Positions 1 through 9,140 of a stretch of 64,000 nucleotides of DNA are shown one piece after another. A program made the position numbers and the translations under genes. Origin of the DNA: Belliella kenyensis. Its GTDB lineage: Bacteria; Bacteroidota; Bacteroidia; Cytophagales; Cyclobacteriaceae. Numbering within the stretch: position 1 is the first letter of the stretch; each line of letters begins with the position of its first letter. The stretch is taken from the NCBI RefSeq assembly GCF_022549675.1, contig NZ_JAKZGR010000015.1, positions 1-64,000 on the forward strand. The letters run 5' to 3'. Under the pieces are notes generated by a model, which made no database searches, had not been told where the DNA came from, and saw only the letters and a list, made by a program, of their open reading frames with translations.

Positions 1-59
1 TAATCCTAAATTGTACTTTTTCAATCCGAAATTGACTCGTGGATCAAGGGTCAAATACA

Positions 60-99
60 TAAAAAAAGAAAGTAGAGCTTAGTTTAAACCCTACTTTCT
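60..99 (-). terminator. Possible second terminator of the translation operon
   Basis: Nine-base arms at 67-75 and 91-99 are perfectly complementary. Read on the minus strand, the stem is followed by a run of Ts (complement of 61-67). It lies downstream of the stronger hairpin at 135-162, so it could be a backup terminator for the rplT operon or belong to a gene off the left edge. Confidence 0.45.
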
Positions 100-134
100 A
101 ATTCCTGACGAATTTTCCAATAAGCCCAAAAATG

Positions 135-162
135 AAAAAACCCCGAAAAATTCGGGGTTTTT
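135..162. terminator. Rho-independent terminator after rplT
   Basis: CCCCGAA (141-147) pairs with TTCGGGG (151-157) around a three-base loop, with A-rich and T-rich flanks that extend the stem. The structure works in both directions. It sits 23 bases past the rplT stop and ends the thrS-infC-rpmI-rplT transcript. Confidence 0.85.
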
Positions 163-184
163 ATATAAACAAGATAGTGCGATC

Positions 185-529
185 TTATTTAACTTTTTCA
201 ACTACAGCTTTGAATGCCTCAGGGTGATTCATTGCAAGGTCAGCAAGAACTTTTCTGTTCAAGTCGATCTCTGCTTTTTTCAAAGCACCCATTAATTGTG
301 AGTAAGATAAGCCATGTATTCTAGCTCCTGCATTGATACGTTGGATCCATAAAGCTCTGAATTCTCTTTTCTTCGCTTTTCTGTCTCTGTACGCATACTG
401 CAAACCTTTCTCGTACTTGTTTTTAGCTACTGTCCAAACATTTTTACCTCTTCCGAAGTAACCTTTGGTTGCTTTTAAAACTTTTTTTCTTCTTGCTCTT
501 GACGCTACCGCGTTTACTGATCTAGGCAT
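185..529 (-). CDS. rplT: 50S ribosomal protein L20
   Basis: L20 binds 23S rRNA early in large-subunit assembly. The 114-residue product has the family's usual length. It shows the very basic N-terminus ([15 protein letters not shown]) and the conserved core around [20 protein letters not shown] and GLSYSQLM. It is the last gene of the minus-strand cluster thrS-infC-rpmI-rplT, the order conserved across bacteria. The spacer to rpmI is about 107 bases, longer than other spacers in the operon. In other bacteria L20 represses its own operon through leader RNA structure; no such site was resolved here. Confidence 0.97.
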   Translation of the reverse strand: MPRSVNAVASRARRKKVLKATKGYFGRGKNVWTVAKNKYEKGLQYAYRDRKAKKREFRALWIQRINAGARIHGLSYSQLMGALKKAEIDLNRKVLADLAMNHPEAFKAVVEKVK

Positions 530-636
530 AGTAATAAATTTTTTGACTCTTGGTGGCTCGGCTTTCGCTGTGCACTTTTAGACCAAAGCGTCTGGTGAAT
601 AATTAACCTTTAATTGATTTTGTTGATAAACGAGAA

Positions 637-834
637 TTAACCGATTCTCAACATAGCTTTTACTCTTCCTTCATCTGACTCGTGAACCATACCCATTTTT
701 GTCAGATTTCTCTTTCTTTTGGTATCTTTCTTAGTCAAGATGTGGCTTTTGTAAGCGTGCTTTCTTCTGATCTTACCGGTTCCAGAAAGCTTGAACCTCT
801 TTTTTGCACTTGATTTGGTTTTTACTTTTGGCAT
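637..834 (-). CDS. rpmI: 50S ribosomal protein L35
   Basis: A 65-residue, strongly basic protein starting [20 protein letters not shown], the L35 signature, with the [11 protein letters not shown] block after it. It is a structural component of the large ribosomal subunit. It lies 22 bases downstream of infC and upstream of rplT on the same strand, the standard arrangement for these three genes. Length and start agree with the family; nothing unusual. Confidence 0.97.
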   Translation of the reverse strand: MPKVKTKSSAKKRFKLSGTGKIRRKHAYKSHILTKKDTKRKRNLTKMGMVHESDEGRVKAMLRIG

Positions 835-856
835 AACTGTATTTGTTTGTTGAAAA

Positions 857-1408
857 TTATTTCTTACTTGCTTTTGGCGCTAGGAATAAAAACATCCTTT
901 TGCCTTCCATTTTTGGCATCTGCTCTACCGCCCCGTATTCCTCTAGTGCTTGAGCAAATTTCAATAAAAGCATCTCCCCTCTTTCTTTGAAGACGATCGT
1001 TCTACCTACAAAGTGAACGTATGCTTTTACTTTTGCTCCTTCCTTCAGGAAATTGATCGCATGCTTCAGCTTGAAGTTGAAATCGTGGTCATCCGTATTA
1101 GGTCCGAACCTGATTTCTTTCAATACTGTCTTTGCAGCATTTGCCTTGATCTCTTTCTGCTTTTTCTTTTGCTCATACTTGAACTTCGCATAATCGATGA
1201 TCTTACATACTGGCGGATCAGCTGATGGGGAAATTTCTACAAGATCAAGATCGTTTGCTTGGGCAAGCTTGACTGCTTCGGAAGTCTGCATTACGGCATT
1301 GCCTCCCTCTACAAAGTCACCAACGACCCTTACCTCACGTGACCTTATTTTCTCATTGATCTTATAAGGTTCTTCTTGTCTTTGTCTAAACGGTGTTCTT
1401 CCTCTCAA
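857..1408 (-). CDS. infC: Translation initiation factor IF-3, non-ATG start
   Basis: IF-3 binds the 30S subunit and rejects wrong initiation codons and initiator tRNA mismatches. The 183-residue product has the N-terminal domain ([19 protein letters not shown]), the lysine-rich linker and the C-terminal domain ([21 protein letters not shown]). There is no ATG at the 5' end. Reading down the minus strand, the codons are TAA (stop), AAT, AAT, ATT (1411-1409), TTG (1408-1406), then AGA GGA. The start is therefore TTG, or ATT one codon earlier. ATT is the start in E. coli, where IF-3 uses it to limit its own synthesis. The TTG end is given here, but ATT is at least as likely. Confidence 0.95.
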   Translation of the reverse strand: MRGRTPFRQRQEEPYKINEKIRSREVRVVGDFVEGGNAVMQTSEAVKLAQANDLDLVEISPSADPPVCKIIDYAKFKYEQKKKQKEIKANAAKTVLKEIRFGPNTDDHDFNFKLKHAINFLKEGAKVKAYVHFVGRTIVFKERGEMLLLKFAQALEEYGAVEQMPKMEGKRMFLFLAPKASKK

Positions 1409-1498
1409 AATATTATTTTATGGTTTGTTAATGAAATTGCCTGCAAATATCGGAATAAAAATTGGGATTATAAAAAATCCCAATTTATTTTACCTAAT

Positions 1499-3448
1499 TT
1501 ATTGTGCTAAAGATTCAGAAATAATTCCTTTGAAGTAAGTAGCAAACTCCTCTGGAGTAAAACTACCTAGGTCTCCTTCTCCATGCTTACGTACAGAAAG
1601 TTTGCCCTCAGCCATTTCCTTTTCTCCTACGATGAGCATGAAAGGAATCTTCTTAACTTCAGCATCTCTGATTTTTCTTCCTATTTTCTCATCCCTATTA
1701 TCTATAGCACCCATGATATCATGGTCTTCAAGGATACTTTTGACTTGCTCTGCATATTCGGTAAACTTCTCCGAAATCGGTAATATGGTCATCTGTTCTG
1801 GTGAAAGCCATAGCGGGAAGTTCCCTGCACAATGCTCGATCAATACAGCCACAAATCGCTCCAATGAACCAAAAGGTGCTCTGTGAATCATCACAGGCCT
1901 GTGTTTCTGATTATCTGACCCAATATACTCAAGTTCAAATCGATCAGGTAACTGATAATCTACCTGAATGGTTCCTAGTTGCCACTTTCTACCCAACGCA
2001 TCTTTGACCATAAAGTCTAGCTTTGGACCATAAAATGCCGCTTCGCCCAATTCAGTCACAGTATCCAAACCTTTCTCTGCTGCTGCTTCAATGATCGCAG
2101 ATTCTGCTTTGTTCCAAGCATCATCAGACCCTATATACTTCTCAGCCTTCTCTGGATCTCTCAAGGAAATCTGCGCTGTATAATCTTCAAAACCCAAAGC
2201 CCTAAATACATATAAAACCAGATCTATCACCTTAATAAATTCCTCTTTCACCTGCTCTGGTCTACAGAAAATATGCGCATCATCTTGGGTAAAGCCTCTT
2301 ACCCTAGTCAAACCATGAAGCTCACCGCTCTGCTCGTATCTATAAACTGTACCAAATTCTGCATACCTTATAGGAAGATCTTTGTAAGACCTTGGCTTGT
2401 GCTTGTAAATTTCACAATGGTGCGGACAATTCATTGGCTTGAGTAGGAACTCCTCCCCTTCGTTTGGAGTCGCTATAGGCTGAAATGAATCCTTACCATA
2501 TTTCTCATAGTGACCAGACGTTTCATATAGCGCTTTGTGTCCTATATGTGGCGTCACTACTTGTTGGTATCCCGATTTGTCTTGCGCACGCTTCATGAAA
2601 TTCACCAAGCGCTCTCTCAAAAGTGTACCTTTTGGTAGCCAAAGTGGAAGCCCCATACCTACTTTTTCAGAAAAAGTAAAAAGCTCTAGTTCCCTTCCTA
2701 GCTTTCTATGATCTCTTCTTTTGGCTTCTTCAAGCATATGAAGATATTCCGCTAACTCTTTAGCTTTTGGAAAAGTCACCCCATAAATCCTGGTGAGCAT
2801 TTTGTTTTTCTCATCACCTCTCCAATAAGCTCCTGCGATATTCAGGAGTTTTACTGCCTTTATAAATCCAGTATTTGGGATGTGAGGGCCTCTACAAAGA
2901 TCTACAAAGTTACCTTGCTCATAGAAGGTAATATTACCATCCTCTAGTCGCTCAAGTAGGTCTAGTTTATATTCATCACCTTTTTCTGTAAAATAAGCTA
3001 CAGCATCGGTTTTAGAAATGTCCTTTCGGATATATTCATTTTTTTGCTTGGCAAGCTCTGCCATTTTAGCCTCAATCTTTTCCAGCTCAGCACCATCAAA
3101 CTCCCTATCTCCGAAGTCAACATCGTAATAGAAGCCCGTTTCGATAGAAGGACCAATGCCCAATTTTACACCTGGGTAGAGCGCCTCTAGTGCTTCAGCC
3201 ATCAAGTGAGCTGATGAATGCCAAAAAGTAGACTTTCCGTCTTTGTCATTCCATGTCAAAAGTTGAACAGTAGCGTCTTCATGTATGGGTCTATTAGCGT
3301 CCCATACTTCGCCATTTACTTTTGCTGCAAGTACATTTCTAGCTAAACCCTCGCTGATACTAAGTGCAATCTGTAGCCCAGAAACTCCTTTTTCATAAGA
3401 TCTTACCGATCCATCCGGTAAGGTAATGTTGATTTGTTGATCTGACAT
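1499..3448 (-). CDS. thrS: Threonyl-tRNA synthetase
   Basis: Class II synthetase that charges tRNA-Thr. The 649-residue protein shows the full bacterial layout: TGS domain (about 1-65), the editing domain with the [11 protein letters not shown] metal site (about 77-87) and the [10 protein letters not shown] segment, then the catalytic core with [25 protein letters not shown] and the zinc/active-site block ending in [11 protein letters not shown], and the C-terminal anticodon-binding domain. It is the first gene of the minus-strand operon with infC, rpmI and rplT. The start ATG is at 3448 and the divergent neighbour is lhgO. Confidence 0.97.
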   Translation of the reverse strand: MSDQQINITLPDGSVRSYEKGVSGLQIALSISEGLARNVLAAKVNGEVWDANRPIHEDATVQLLTWNDKDGKSTFWHSSAHLMAEALEALYPGVKLGIGPSIETGFYYDVDFGDREFDGAELEKIEAKMAELAKQKNEYIRKDISKTDAVAYFTEKGDEYKLDLLERLEDGNITFYEQGNFVDLCRGPHIPNTGFIKAVKLLNIAGAYWRGDEKNKMLTRIYGVTFPKAKELAEYLHMLEEAKRRDHRKLGRELELFTFSEKVGMGLPLWLPKGTLLRERLVNFMKRAQDKSGYQQVVTPHIGHKALYETSGHYEKYGKDSFQPIATPNEGEEFLLKPMNCPHHCEIYKHKPRSYKDLPIRYAEFGTVYRYEQSGELHGLTRVRGFTQDDAHIFCRPEQVKEEFIKVIDLVLYVFRALGFEDYTAQISLRDPEKAEKYIGSDDAWNKAESAIIEAAAEKGLDTVTELGEAAFYGPKLDFMVKDALGRKWQLGTIQVDYQLPDRFELEYIGSDNQKHRPVMIHRAPFGSLERFVAVLIEHCAGNFPLWLSPEQMTILPISEKFTEYAEQVKSILEDHDIMGAIDNRDEKIGRKIRDAEVKKIPFMLIVGEKEMAEGKLSVRKHGEGDLGSFTPEEFATYFKGIISESLAQ

Positions 3449-3614
3449 TTAGTTTTTAAAATCAATTGATGAAACATCGCACCTTTACAAACAGATGCTT
3501 TATAGCCTGCAAATATGCAAATTCAATGGTTGTAAAGAAAATTAGTCCTCAAGAGATTCACTATTTTTTAATAAACTCTAGCATTACAATTTCAAACATT
3601 GTTAGAATCAACCT

Positions 3615-3622
3615 TATATTTG
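3615..3622 (+). promoter_or_regulatory. Bacteroidota -7 box upstream of lhgO
   Basis: TATATTTG matches the Bacteroidota -7 consensus TAnnTTTG and lies 17 bases before the ATG at 3640. It would give a very short leader. No clear TTTG -33 element is visible at the usual spacing. Confidence 0.4.
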
Positions 3623-3639
3623 TTTTAAGTTTGATAAAT

Positions 3640-4839
3640 ATGCTATACGACATCATCATCATAGGCGGGGGAATCGTAGGACTCGCAACAGGATTGAAAA
3701 TAAAGGAACAAAAACCAGAATTGAACATTGCCATTCTTGAAAAAGAAAATGAACTGGCAAAACATCAGACGGGAAACAACTCTGGTGTCATTCACTCTGG
3801 CTTGTACTATAAACCTGGCTCACTCAAAGCGATAAATTGTATCGAGGGCTATCAAGAATTGATAGATTTTTGTGATCAAGAGCAAATCCCTTATGAAATC
3901 ACTGGAAAAGTGGTGGTCGCAACCAGAAAGGAGCAAATCCCCATTCTTAATGGACTGCATGATAGAGGGTTACATAATGGATTGACTGGAACAAGACACA
4001 TTACCTTAGATGAATTAAGGGAATATGAGCCCTATTGTGCTGGTGTTGCTGCCATCCATGTACCACAGACGGGTATAGTGGATTATAAAAGAGTAGCACT
4101 AGCCTACGGAGAGAAATTCAAAAAGCTAGGTGGCGAGATCTTTTTGGGACATGAGGTAATCAGGACTAGCATTCAAAAAGGTTATTCGGTAGTACAGACC
4201 AAACTTCAGCATTTTGACAGTAAGTTGATCATCAATTGTGGTGGACTGTATTCTGATAAAGTTGCTCAAATGAACCAAGCTGAACCATTAGATGTGAAGA
4301 TTATTCCTTTTAGAGGTGAATACTATAAGCTGAAAAAAGAAAGAGAATATTTAGTCAAAAACCTGATCTACCCAGTGCCAGATCCTAATTTCCCATTTTT
4401 AGGAGTTCATTTTACAAGAATGATGAAAGGTGGCGTTGAAGCGGGGCCCAATGCAGTTCTGGCATTCAAAAGAGAAGGTTATAAAAGGTCTGATGTCAAC
4501 TTGAGAGAGTTATCAGAGACCCTGTCTTGGCCAGGCTTCCAGAAGGTCGCTGCAAAATATTGGAAAACTGGTTTTGGAGAGATGTATAGGTCATTTTCCA
4601 AAGCTGCATTTACCAAAGCTCTACAAGAGCTGATTCCTGATATTCAAGAGTCAGATCTGGTTGATGGTGGTGCTGGTGTCAGGGCTCAAGCCTGTGATAG
4701 AAATGGTGGTCTTTTGGATGATTTCAGCATACGTGAGAATCAGTTTGCTATCAACGTCTTAAACGCCCCCTCTCCTGCTGCCACAAGTTCACTCGCTATT
4801 GGGAATACAGTAAGCCAATTGGCATTGAAAAGATTCTAA
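3640..4839 (+). CDS. lhgO: L-2-hydroxyglutarate oxidase (FAD-dependent)
   Basis: Oxidises L-2-hydroxyglutarate to 2-oxoglutarate with FAD. The 399-residue protein begins MLYDIIIIGGGIVGLATGL, a dinucleotide-binding GxGxxG fold. It also has the HQTGNNSGVIHSGLYYKPGS segment and the closing NVLNAPSPAATSSLAIG stretch typical of LhgO. An in-frame ATG exists further upstream at 3466, but the added 58 residues have no family similarity and the dinucleotide fold should be near the N-terminus, so 3640 is chosen. It is a single gene between a -7 box and a strong terminator. The product may link to glutarate or lysine breakdown. Confidence 0.9.
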   Translation: MLYDIIIIGGGIVGLATGLKIKEQKPELNIAILEKENELAKHQTGNNSGVIHSGLYYKPGSLKAINCIEGYQELIDFCDQEQIPYEITGKVVVATRKEQIPILNGLHDRGLHNGLTGTRHITLDELREYEPYCAGVAAIHVPQTGIVDYKRVALAYGEKFKKLGGEIFLGHEVIRTSIQKGYSVVQTKLQHFDSKLIINCGGLYSDKVAQMNQAEPLDVKIIPFRGEYYKLKKEREYLVKNLIYPVPDPNFPFLGVHFTRMMKGGVEAGPNAVLAFKREGYKRSDVNLRELSETLSWPGFQKVAAKYWKTGFGEMYRSFSKAAFTKALQELIPDIQESDLVDGGAGVRAQACDRNGGLLDDFSIRENQFAINVLNAPSPAATSSLAIGNTVSQLALKRF

Positions 4840-4841
4840 AA

Positions 4842-4873
4842 AAAAGACCAGTCAATTATTTGACTGGTCTTTT
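4842..4873. terminator. Bidirectional terminator between lhgO and DUF4394 gene
   Basis: AAAAGACCAGTCAA (4842-4855) pairs perfectly with TTGACTGGTCTTTT (4860-4873) around a four-base loop. It separates two convergent genes and has A and T tracts suited to both directions. Confidence 0.9.
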
Positions 4874-4897
4874 AAAAAGTTGAAGATTAAAATTCAA

Positions 4898-6421
4898 TTA
4901 AAAACCTAACCCAACGGCCATTGCAGTAGCATTCACATTGAAGTCAGCCACTTTTGTGGCAGCACCGCTCTCAAGATTGATACTATAAACAGCTGTGGTA
5001 CCGCCCACTTCAAGAAGGGCAAATGCCATATTTGATTTTCCTCCAATATCAAACCCATTATCAGCTGTAATGTCTACACCTAACGCTCCGATAGCTACAA
5101 GACCTCCATCATTTGGCGGATCTTGCTTGTACAGCATATTTGTTTCGCTGTCTATTACATACAATACAGTAGAAGTTGCATTTGCTATATTATTGGTATA
5201 AGCTGCGCCATTTACCATAGGAGAGCCAGGGTTTAAGTTACCATCTACTGCTACGACAGTTCCTAAGTCTGGATGAAGTCTGAGGTTTTGACCTGTATTA
5301 CTCACCAACCTGATTCTATCTACTGTAGGATTGAAATCAAAGCCAAAAGTTGAACCAGAAAGAAGTGGATTAAGCACAGCTCCAACAAGGGTCAATTGAC
5401 CATTAGCTGTATTCACAGTCATAATTCTGCTCAAGCTAGTGATGGCATATAGTTGACCATTGGCAGGTCTGAAGTCGAGTCCTACTACAGTCTCATTTGC
5501 TAATAATCCTTGGAAAGCTACCGCATTAGCCTGTGGGGACATAGGATTAAATCTGTGAAGCATATTATCCTCTGTGGCAGCATAAGCCACTGGATTTGTT
5601 TTGAAAGCAATTCCAAAAACAGGTTGATTGAATGTACCTACCCATTGTGCTCTGCCAGATGATAAGTTGATAGTATATAACTTTGATTCATTCTCGTGTC
5701 TTGTTACAGCTAAAGCCACGCTATTGTCAGGATTGATGTCAAAATTACCCATTCCCATAAAATCCACTCCCAAATCTCCGATTTCTCTCAATCCTCCGTC
5801 ATTAGGTGGATCTTGAACATAAAGCTTGTTGCTTGCGAAATCAATGTCAAAAAGCTCTGTTGCACTTGCGCCTGCCATACTATTCGTATAAGCCACAGCA
5901 CCAATTCTTGGGTTACTTCCTCCTGAAATATTGCCATCGGTAGCTACGACATTACCTAATTCAGGATGCAATCTCAAATTCTGTCCCGATTCAGTCACCA
6001 ACCTGATTCTATCTACTGTTGGATTGAAATCGATCGAAGCATTTTCCCCACTGATGGCAGGAGAAAATGAACTTTCACCCAAAGCAGTGGCCACTCCTGA
6101 ATTTTCATTGATTACATATAGTCTACTGCTAGCACCCAGAGCATAAAGCTGACCCGTAGCTGGTCTGTAGTCGATACTTATGATGTTATCTCCTGATTCA
6201 AGGCCAGTAATTTCTCTAGTATCCATCGGAGAATTCAATTCTCTTGCATCATACATTGCTATCCTATTTCCTTCCAATAATGCAGTGAAAGAAACTTCTG
6301 GTGCCATTCCTGGTTGATCGATCCCAGGCATTTCATCTTCATTGTTACAACTAAATCCTAGAATAGCTGTGGTCGCGATCATTAGGGCACGTAGCCCAAA
6401 AGTAAAACTGTTCTTTTTCAT
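4898..6421 (-). CDS. Lipoprotein with two DUF4394 domains
   Basis: The 507-residue product has a lipoprotein signal ending in a cysteine near residue 25 (ILGFSC), so it is probably anchored in a membrane facing the periplasm or outside. The rest is a tandem duplication of one domain of roughly 230 residues. The block FNPTVDRIRLV followed by GQNLRLHPELG or GQNLRLHPDLG and then VVA.DGN occurs once in each half, as does a DPPNDGGL motif. This matches DUF4394, predicted to form a beta-propeller-like fold; its function is unknown. No operon partner is visible. Confidence 0.8.
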   Translation of the reverse strand: MKKNSFTFGLRALMIATTAILGFSCNNEDEMPGIDQPGMAPEVSFTALLEGNRIAMYDARELNSPMDTREITGLESGDNIISIDYRPATGQLYALGASSRLYVINENSGVATALGESSFSPAISGENASIDFNPTVDRIRLVTESGQNLRLHPELGNVVATDGNISGGSNPRIGAVAYTNSMAGASATELFDIDFASNKLYVQDPPNDGGLREIGDLGVDFMGMGNFDINPDNSVALAVTRHENESKLYTINLSSGRAQWVGTFNQPVFGIAFKTNPVAYAATEDNMLHRFNPMSPQANAVAFQGLLANETVVGLDFRPANGQLYAITSLSRIMTVNTANGQLTLVGAVLNPLLSGSTFGFDFNPTVDRIRLVSNTGQNLRLHPDLGTVVAVDGNLNPGSPMVNGAAYTNNIANATSTVLYVIDSETNMLYKQDPPNDGGLVAIGALGVDITADNGFDIGGKSNMAFALLEVGGTTAVYSINLESGAATKVADFNVNATAMAVGLGF

Positions 6422-6607
6422 GTTATTAGTTAATGTTGGTTCGAATAGACAGACTTACGAACTCATGAAGGCGATTGGATTTAGTGATCTGAAAAAAAGT
6501 TAAAATAAAACCAATTTTAATTATAAAGATGAAAGAACAGGACAGTGATAACTTGAAAAAACTATCTGAGAAAATTCACTAACGATATATTTTAGATTGA
6601 ATCAATT

Positions 6608-7525
6608 TTAAACCAAATCTGCGAAGAATGTATCCAATATTCTACATTTCTCAGTATTTAGAAAGTCAAGAAATGCATTTGGCACTGGCATATGCTTTTT
6701 CCCTTTCAACCAGACTAATCTCCATTTTGTCGTGATAGGTAGTCCGTTTACGGGAATGATTTTTAATTGTCCCGACTGCAATTCGTTTTTGATACCAATC
6801 AGGGGCATGATGGAGTATCCTAATCCAGCAAGGACAGCTTGTTTTACCGCCTCATTGGAAGTTAATTCCATTTTTTTCTGAATATTGATTTTGCTTCCTT
6901 CTATGAATCTCTCCATTGTCTGTCTTGTTCCAGAACCTTTTTCTCTAAAAATCAATGGCAAATCTTTGAAAATATCTTCTGAGTAATTTCTAATTTCTAA
7001 AGTAGACTTTTTGTCACCTACCAAATACAAGTCATTGTCTAAAAGATCCATGTACTCCAGATTCATGTCTTTAGGCAAAATAGACAGTAGTGCAAAATCC
7101 ACTTCATTATTTTCCAAAGATTCTAAAACCTTACTTTTGTTTGTTACATCCATGACCAAATCAACGCCCTTGTGTAATTTCATAAAATCTCCTAAAAAAT
7201 AGGGCATAACATATTTCCCAGTAGAGACCACCGAGATTCTTAACTTTCCAGTAAGTTGACCCTTAAAAGCTAATGTCTTTTCCTCTATCGAGTTAATTTG
7301 ATCCAGTATTGGTTTTACTAGCTTGGCGATTTCATATCCAAATTCTGTGATTTGAATTTTTCTACCTAATACCTCCGTCAATGGTATTTCGAATTGGTCC
7401 TGAAAATTTTTCAATTGAATTGAAACTGCCGGTTGAGTCAAATGCAACTCTTCAGCGGCTTTGGTAATCGAGCAAGTCTCTACAACTTTCAGAAAGACCA
7501 ATAGCTGATGTAAAGTATAATTCAT
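6608..7525 (-). CDS. LysR-family transcriptional regulator
   Basis: The 305-residue protein has the LysR layout: an N-terminal winged helix-turn-helix (about 1-60, with SITKAAEELHLTQPAVSIQL as recognition region), then a periplasmic-binding-like effector domain from about residue 90. It is divergent from the small gene at 7627 and the SbtA-type permease with only about 100 bases between. LysR regulators usually control the divergent neighbour, and CbbR/CmpR-type members control inorganic carbon genes. Control of the bicarbonate permease is therefore likely but inferred. The effector cannot be predicted. Confidence 0.85.
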   Translation of the reverse strand: MNYTLHQLLVFLKVVETCSITKAAEELHLTQPAVSIQLKNFQDQFEIPLTEVLGRKIQITEFGYEIAKLVKPILDQINSIEEKTLAFKGQLTGKLRISVVSTGKYVMPYFLGDFMKLHKGVDLVMDVTNKSKVLESLENNEVDFALLSILPKDMNLEYMDLLDNDLYLVGDKKSTLEIRNYSEDIFKDLPLIFREKGSGTRQTMERFIEGSKINIQKKMELTSNEAVKQAVLAGLGYSIMPLIGIKNELQSGQLKIIPVNGLPITTKWRLVWLKGKKHMPVPNAFLDFLNTEKCRILDTFFADLV

Positions 7526-7626
7526 AAATAAGCCTAATGATTCGGATAATAAAGTTAAATAAAAATTAATGAAAAATTTAAATCTATTTTGCCCAATAAA
7601 TGATACTGGAATAAAAACACTGCAAA

Positions 7627-7926
7627 ATGAAAAAGAAGACAGATTTTAAATTAATAGAGGGAGAATTTAGTGGAAAAGAAGCCAAGGAGATTCTAAATCA
7701 ACTGTTCAGCGATAAAATAAATTTCCACGTCAAGAAAAGCTTCAACTCAAGTATTAAATATGGTACTAAGGACTTGCAATCCGAGGATAGGATTAAGTTT
7801 TTAAAAGAAGAAGTTAATGAAATAAATTCGTTTTTTGAAGCGGACGATTATTCAGATCAAACCTATCTGATCGAGGCTAAGGTGATAGTAAAACCTCTAA
7901 GTGAATCTTCTGATAAGGATCATTAA
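7627..7926 (+). CDS. Small conserved-looking protein of unknown function
   Basis: A 99-residue soluble, charged protein (starts MKKKTDFKLIEGEFSG) with no signal peptide or membrane segment. It lies 33 bases upstream of the SbtA-type permease on the same strand, so the two are probably co-transcribed. Cyanobacterial SbtA is regulated by the PII-like partner SbtB, but this sequence shows no recognisable PII features (no T-loop or GxG-type nucleotide site). It should not be called SbtB. The pattern EAKEILNQLFSDKINFH resembles a family of small Bacteroidota proteins of unknown role. It could still be a functional substitute for SbtB. Confidence 0.7.
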   Translation: MKKKTDFKLIEGEFSGKEAKEILNQLFSDKINFHVKKSFNSSIKYGTKDLQSEDRIKFLKEEVNEINSFFEADDYSDQTYLIEAKVIVKPLSESSDKDH

Positions 7927-7959
7927 CTCTACCATTCAGATAATTTAAGCGACAAAAAA

Positions 7960-8925
7960 ATGAATTTCAACCTGCTTGTTGAAAACTTAACAAACCCTGC
8001 ACTGATGTTCTTTGTGCTTGGTCTGATTGCGGTATTGGTCAAAAGTGACTTAGAAATTCCAGCAAATTCATCGAAATTTATATCACTTTACTTATTATTT
8101 GCTATAGGCTTCAAAGGCGGTCAAGAGTTGGCCCATGAGGCATTTACCATGGAAATAGCATGGACTATTCTCTTCGGGCTACTAATAGCTTCGGCAATTC
8201 CCATTTATACTTTTTTCATATTGAAGAGAAAGTTGAGTATATATGACTCAGGTGCTGTAGCCGCTGCATATGGCTCAATAAGTGCTGTCACATTTGTGAC
8301 AGCAGTGAGTTATTTGGAGATTCAGCAAATGGCTCTACATGGTCATATGGTTGCCATCATGGCATTGATGGAAGCTCCTGCCATTGTAATTGGTTTACTA
8401 TTGATTTCCACTTTTGAGAAAGATGGAAATCAAATTGAAAAAGTCAAAAAGCGAACTGTAATAAAGCATTCGTTTACCAACGGAAGTGTTCTACTCATTT
8501 TGGGAAGTCTTGTGATTGGATTTTTGGCCTCAGACGCTCAAGCTGAAGGTATAAAACCTTTCACAAATGATATTTTCAAAGGCTTTTTGGCTATATTCTT
8601 ACTTGACATGGGCATAATAAGTGGTAAAAAATTGGGGTCGTTTTTCTCATATGGATGGTTTCCAATCATCTTTGCCATCATGATACCATTAATAAACGGA
8701 TCAGTTGTAGCCATTGCAAGTGGAATAGTTACTGATGATGTTTCTAACAGATTCATGCTAGCCATTCTTTCTGCAAGCGCATCCTATATTGCAGTACCAG
8801 CAGCCATGAAAATGACCGTTCCCAAGGCAAATCCCGGATTGTTTCTACCGATGGCCTTAGCAGTCACCTTCCCTATAAATATTACCATCGGAATGCCACT
8901 TTACTTTCTTTTGGCATCTTACTAG
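7960..8925 (+). CDS. sbtA: Sodium-dependent bicarbonate permease, SbtA type
   Basis: A 321-residue integral membrane protein with about ten hydrophobic segments. The N-terminal NPALMFFVLGLIAVLVKSDL and the GFKGGQEL motif are typical of the SbtA family, which imports bicarbonate with sodium in cyanobacteria. The second repeat half carries SASASYIAVPAAMK and ends in a PINITIGMPLYF segment. In a non-autotroph it could feed carboxylation (anaplerotic) reactions. It follows a small unknown gene and is divergent from a LysR regulator. Substrate is inferred from family only. Confidence 0.82.
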   Translation: MNFNLLVENLTNPALMFFVLGLIAVLVKSDLEIPANSSKFISLYLLFAIGFKGGQELAHEAFTMEIAWTILFGLLIASAIPIYTFFILKRKLSIYDSGAVAAAYGSISAVTFVTAVSYLEIQQMALHGHMVAIMALMEAPAIVIGLLLISTFEKDGNQIEKVKKRTVIKHSFTNGSVLLILGSLVIGFLASDAQAEGIKPFTNDIFKGFLAIFLLDMGIISGKKLGSFFSYGWFPIIFAIMIPLINGSVVAIASGIVTDDVSNRFMLAILSASASYIAVPAAMKMTVPKANPGLFLPMALAVTFPINITIGMPLYFLLASY

Positions 8926-8977
8926 ACTACTTATACTTTACACTTTGTAGAAAATTGAGGCTTATTCCATGATTAAA

Positions 8978-9015
8978 GTGCTAATTTCGTTGAATGATGA
9001 AATTAGCACCTTTAA
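8978..9015 (+). terminator. Stem-loop after sbtA, terminator or leader hairpin
   Basis: GTGCTAATTTC (8978-8988) pairs exactly with GAAATTAGCAC (8999-9009), followed by CTTTAATTTT. It may terminate the sbtA transcript. It also covers the start codons of the small ORF at 8994, so it could instead mask that start. Confidence 0.5.
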
Positions 9016-9101
9016 TTTTAATTTTGATATTTATGTCGACACCATTGAGTGCTCAAAATGACTTCAATAGTTTTTACTGGACAAGATATTATCATGTATA
9101 A
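8994..9101 (+). CDS. Possible 35-residue secreted peptide
   Basis: A short frame beginning with two consecutive ATG codons (8994 and 8997). It reads as a good Sec signal peptide: MMK, then a hydrophobic core LAPLILILIFMS, then TPLSAQ with a likely cut after SA. Only about 15 residues remain (QNDFNSFYWTRYYHV). The stop runs directly into a terminator. It may be a real short secreted peptide, or the remaining 5' end of a lost exported protein. The chance of such a well-formed signal arising at random is low but not negligible. No ribosome-binding site is clear. Confidence 0.35.
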   Translation: MMKLAPLILILIFMSTPLSAQNDFNSFYWTRYYHV

Positions 9102-9133
9102 AAAAAGGAGATCTACTAAGACCTCCTTTTTTT
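9100..9133. terminator. Bidirectional terminator between small ORF and GH3 gene
   Basis: AAAAAAGGAG (9101-9110) pairs with CTCCTTTTTT (9123-9132) around a twelve-base loop, with more Ts after it. It ends the rightward sbtA region and the leftward polysaccharide utilisation operon. Confidence 0.85.
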
Positions 9134-9140
9134 ATGAATC

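Noticed and set aside
3466-3639. Longer N-terminus of LhgO
   Set aside because: The extra 58 residues are unlike the family and come before a -7 box.
7627-7926. SbtB, the PII-like partner of SbtA
   Set aside because: The sequence has no PII T-loop or ligand motifs; only the gene position agrees.
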